The notes under the pieces: model-generated
Told to the model about the DNA's origin: nothing
Databases searched by the model: none
The model's input: only the letters and a program-made list of their open reading frames with translations
Made by a program: the position numbers and the translations under genes
Shown: positions 13,984-14,259 of the stretch, in pieces
Layout of the letters: each line of letters begins with the position of its first letter
Numbering within the stretch: position 1 is the stretch's first letter
Source of the DNA: Solimonas sp041612095
Lineage (GTDB): Bacteria; Pseudomonadota; Gammaproteobacteria; Nevskiales; Nevskiaceae
Reading direction: 5' to 3'
Assembly: GCA_041612095.1 (NCBI GenBank)
Contig: JBFJJW010000073.1
Span: 1 to 14,259, forward strand
Length of the DNA stretch: 14,259 nt

Positions 13984-14259
13984 ATGAAAAGGTATACGCT
14001 GCTGCTGGCTGCGACCATGCTGGTGGGTGCAGTCGGCCCGACCTTCGCGGGGGACGACCGCGTCGCCGGGGCGGTGATTGGCGGGGTTGCCGGCGGTGTC
14101 GTTGGCAATCAGATCGGCGGACATACCGGTGCCGCGATCGGAGCCTTGTTCGGTGCAGTGGTCGGCGCGGAGATGGCCGACAGCAATCACGACCGCCACT
14201 ATCGTCCAGCCGCTCAGACTTACCACTACGCGCCGCCGCCCCGCGTCGTGCACTACTAC
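13984..14259 (+). CDS. Glycine-zipper envelope protein (partial, C-terminus off window)
   Basis: The frame opens at ATG 13984 and is still open at the right edge, giving 92 visible residues. It starts with a signal peptide (MKRYTLLLAATMLVGAVGPTFA, cleavage near residue 22). Next comes a glycine-zipper 2TM-like segment (about 27-62) with AVIGGVAGGVVGNQIGG and AAIGALFGAVVGAEMA, two small-residue helices spaced by GGHTG. A His/Tyr/Pro-rich tail follows, with HYAPPPRVVHYY at the end. Proteins of this type (17 kDa surface-antigen/RickA17 and YMGG-like) are periplasmic or outer-membrane associated and their function is poorly known. AGAGGG lies a suitable distance before the ATG. The 172-base region before it is shared with the divergent thioesterase gene and should contain both promoters, though I see no strong consensus boxes. 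Confidence 0.87.
   Translation, partial: MKRYTLLLAATMLVGAVGPTFAGDDRVAGAVIGGVAGGVVGNQIGGHTGAAIGALFGAVVGAEMADSNHDRHYRPAAQTYHYAPPPRVVHYY

Noticed and set aside
1..14259. Defence islands, prophage, transposons, CRISPR repeats, tRNA genes or a biosynthetic cluster
   Set aside because: I looked for transposase, integrase and toxin-antitoxin motifs, regularly spaced repeats and cloverleaf sequences, and for NRPS/PKS or RiPP signatures. None was seen in the window.

Overview
The window reads as a chromosomal segment of a high-GC gammaproteobacterium. Nevskiales/Solimonadaceae or a Xanthomonadales-like relative is my best guess, from codon bias, a large Oar-like TonB-dependent receptor, a DUF1993 protein, a DUF985 cupin and a glycine-zipper protein. 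This placement is an inference from protein flavour, not from a marker gene. No tRNA, rRNA, CRISPR array, transposase, integrase or phage gene was seen. The genes are tightly packed and several pairs converge with only a few bases between stops.

Layout. (1) 1-405, minus: a partial, unrecognised helical protein whose C-terminal end lies beyond the left edge. (2) 406-640: a divergent intergenic region with two inverted repeats. (3) 641-2339, plus: a hemerythrin-like protein followed after 25 bases by a predicted exported coiled-coil protein. (4) 2344-4166, minus: a two-gene operon with ATGA coupling, in which a small pyridoxamine-phosphate-oxidase-like (PNPOx) split-barrel protein precedes a three-part protein read here as PNPOx-GAF-winged helix. 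(5) 4229-4732, plus: a DUF985 cupin. (6) 4736-5374, minus: a secreted CAP/SCP-domain protein. (7) 5468-6520, plus: a conserved helical protein of unknown function. (8) 6535-7041, minus: a DUF1993 protein. (9) 7292-10705, plus: a 1137-residue TonB-dependent receptor with an acidic N-terminal extension, ended by a textbook intrinsic terminator. (10) 10823-12996, plus: kynureninase overlapping (TGATG) an alpha/beta hydrolase with an HGGxW motif. (11) 13020-13811, minus: a TesB-like acyl-CoA thioesterase. (12) 13984 to the right edge, plus: a glycine-zipper envelope protein, cut by the window end.

How the genes may work together. Two units look like functional modules. The kynU-hydrolase pair fits tryptophan catabolism: the HGGxW motif is the signature of eukaryotic-type N-formylkynurenine formamidases, whose product is the kynureninase substrate, although the hydrolase carries a lipobox that would place it outside the cytoplasm. 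The PNPOx / PNPOx-GAF-wHTH pair looks like a possible cofactor-sensing one-component regulator with a small flavin- or heme-binding partner, and is the least ordinary system here. The remaining genes look like independent housekeeping or accessory functions. I found no clear defence system, biosynthetic cluster or mobile element.
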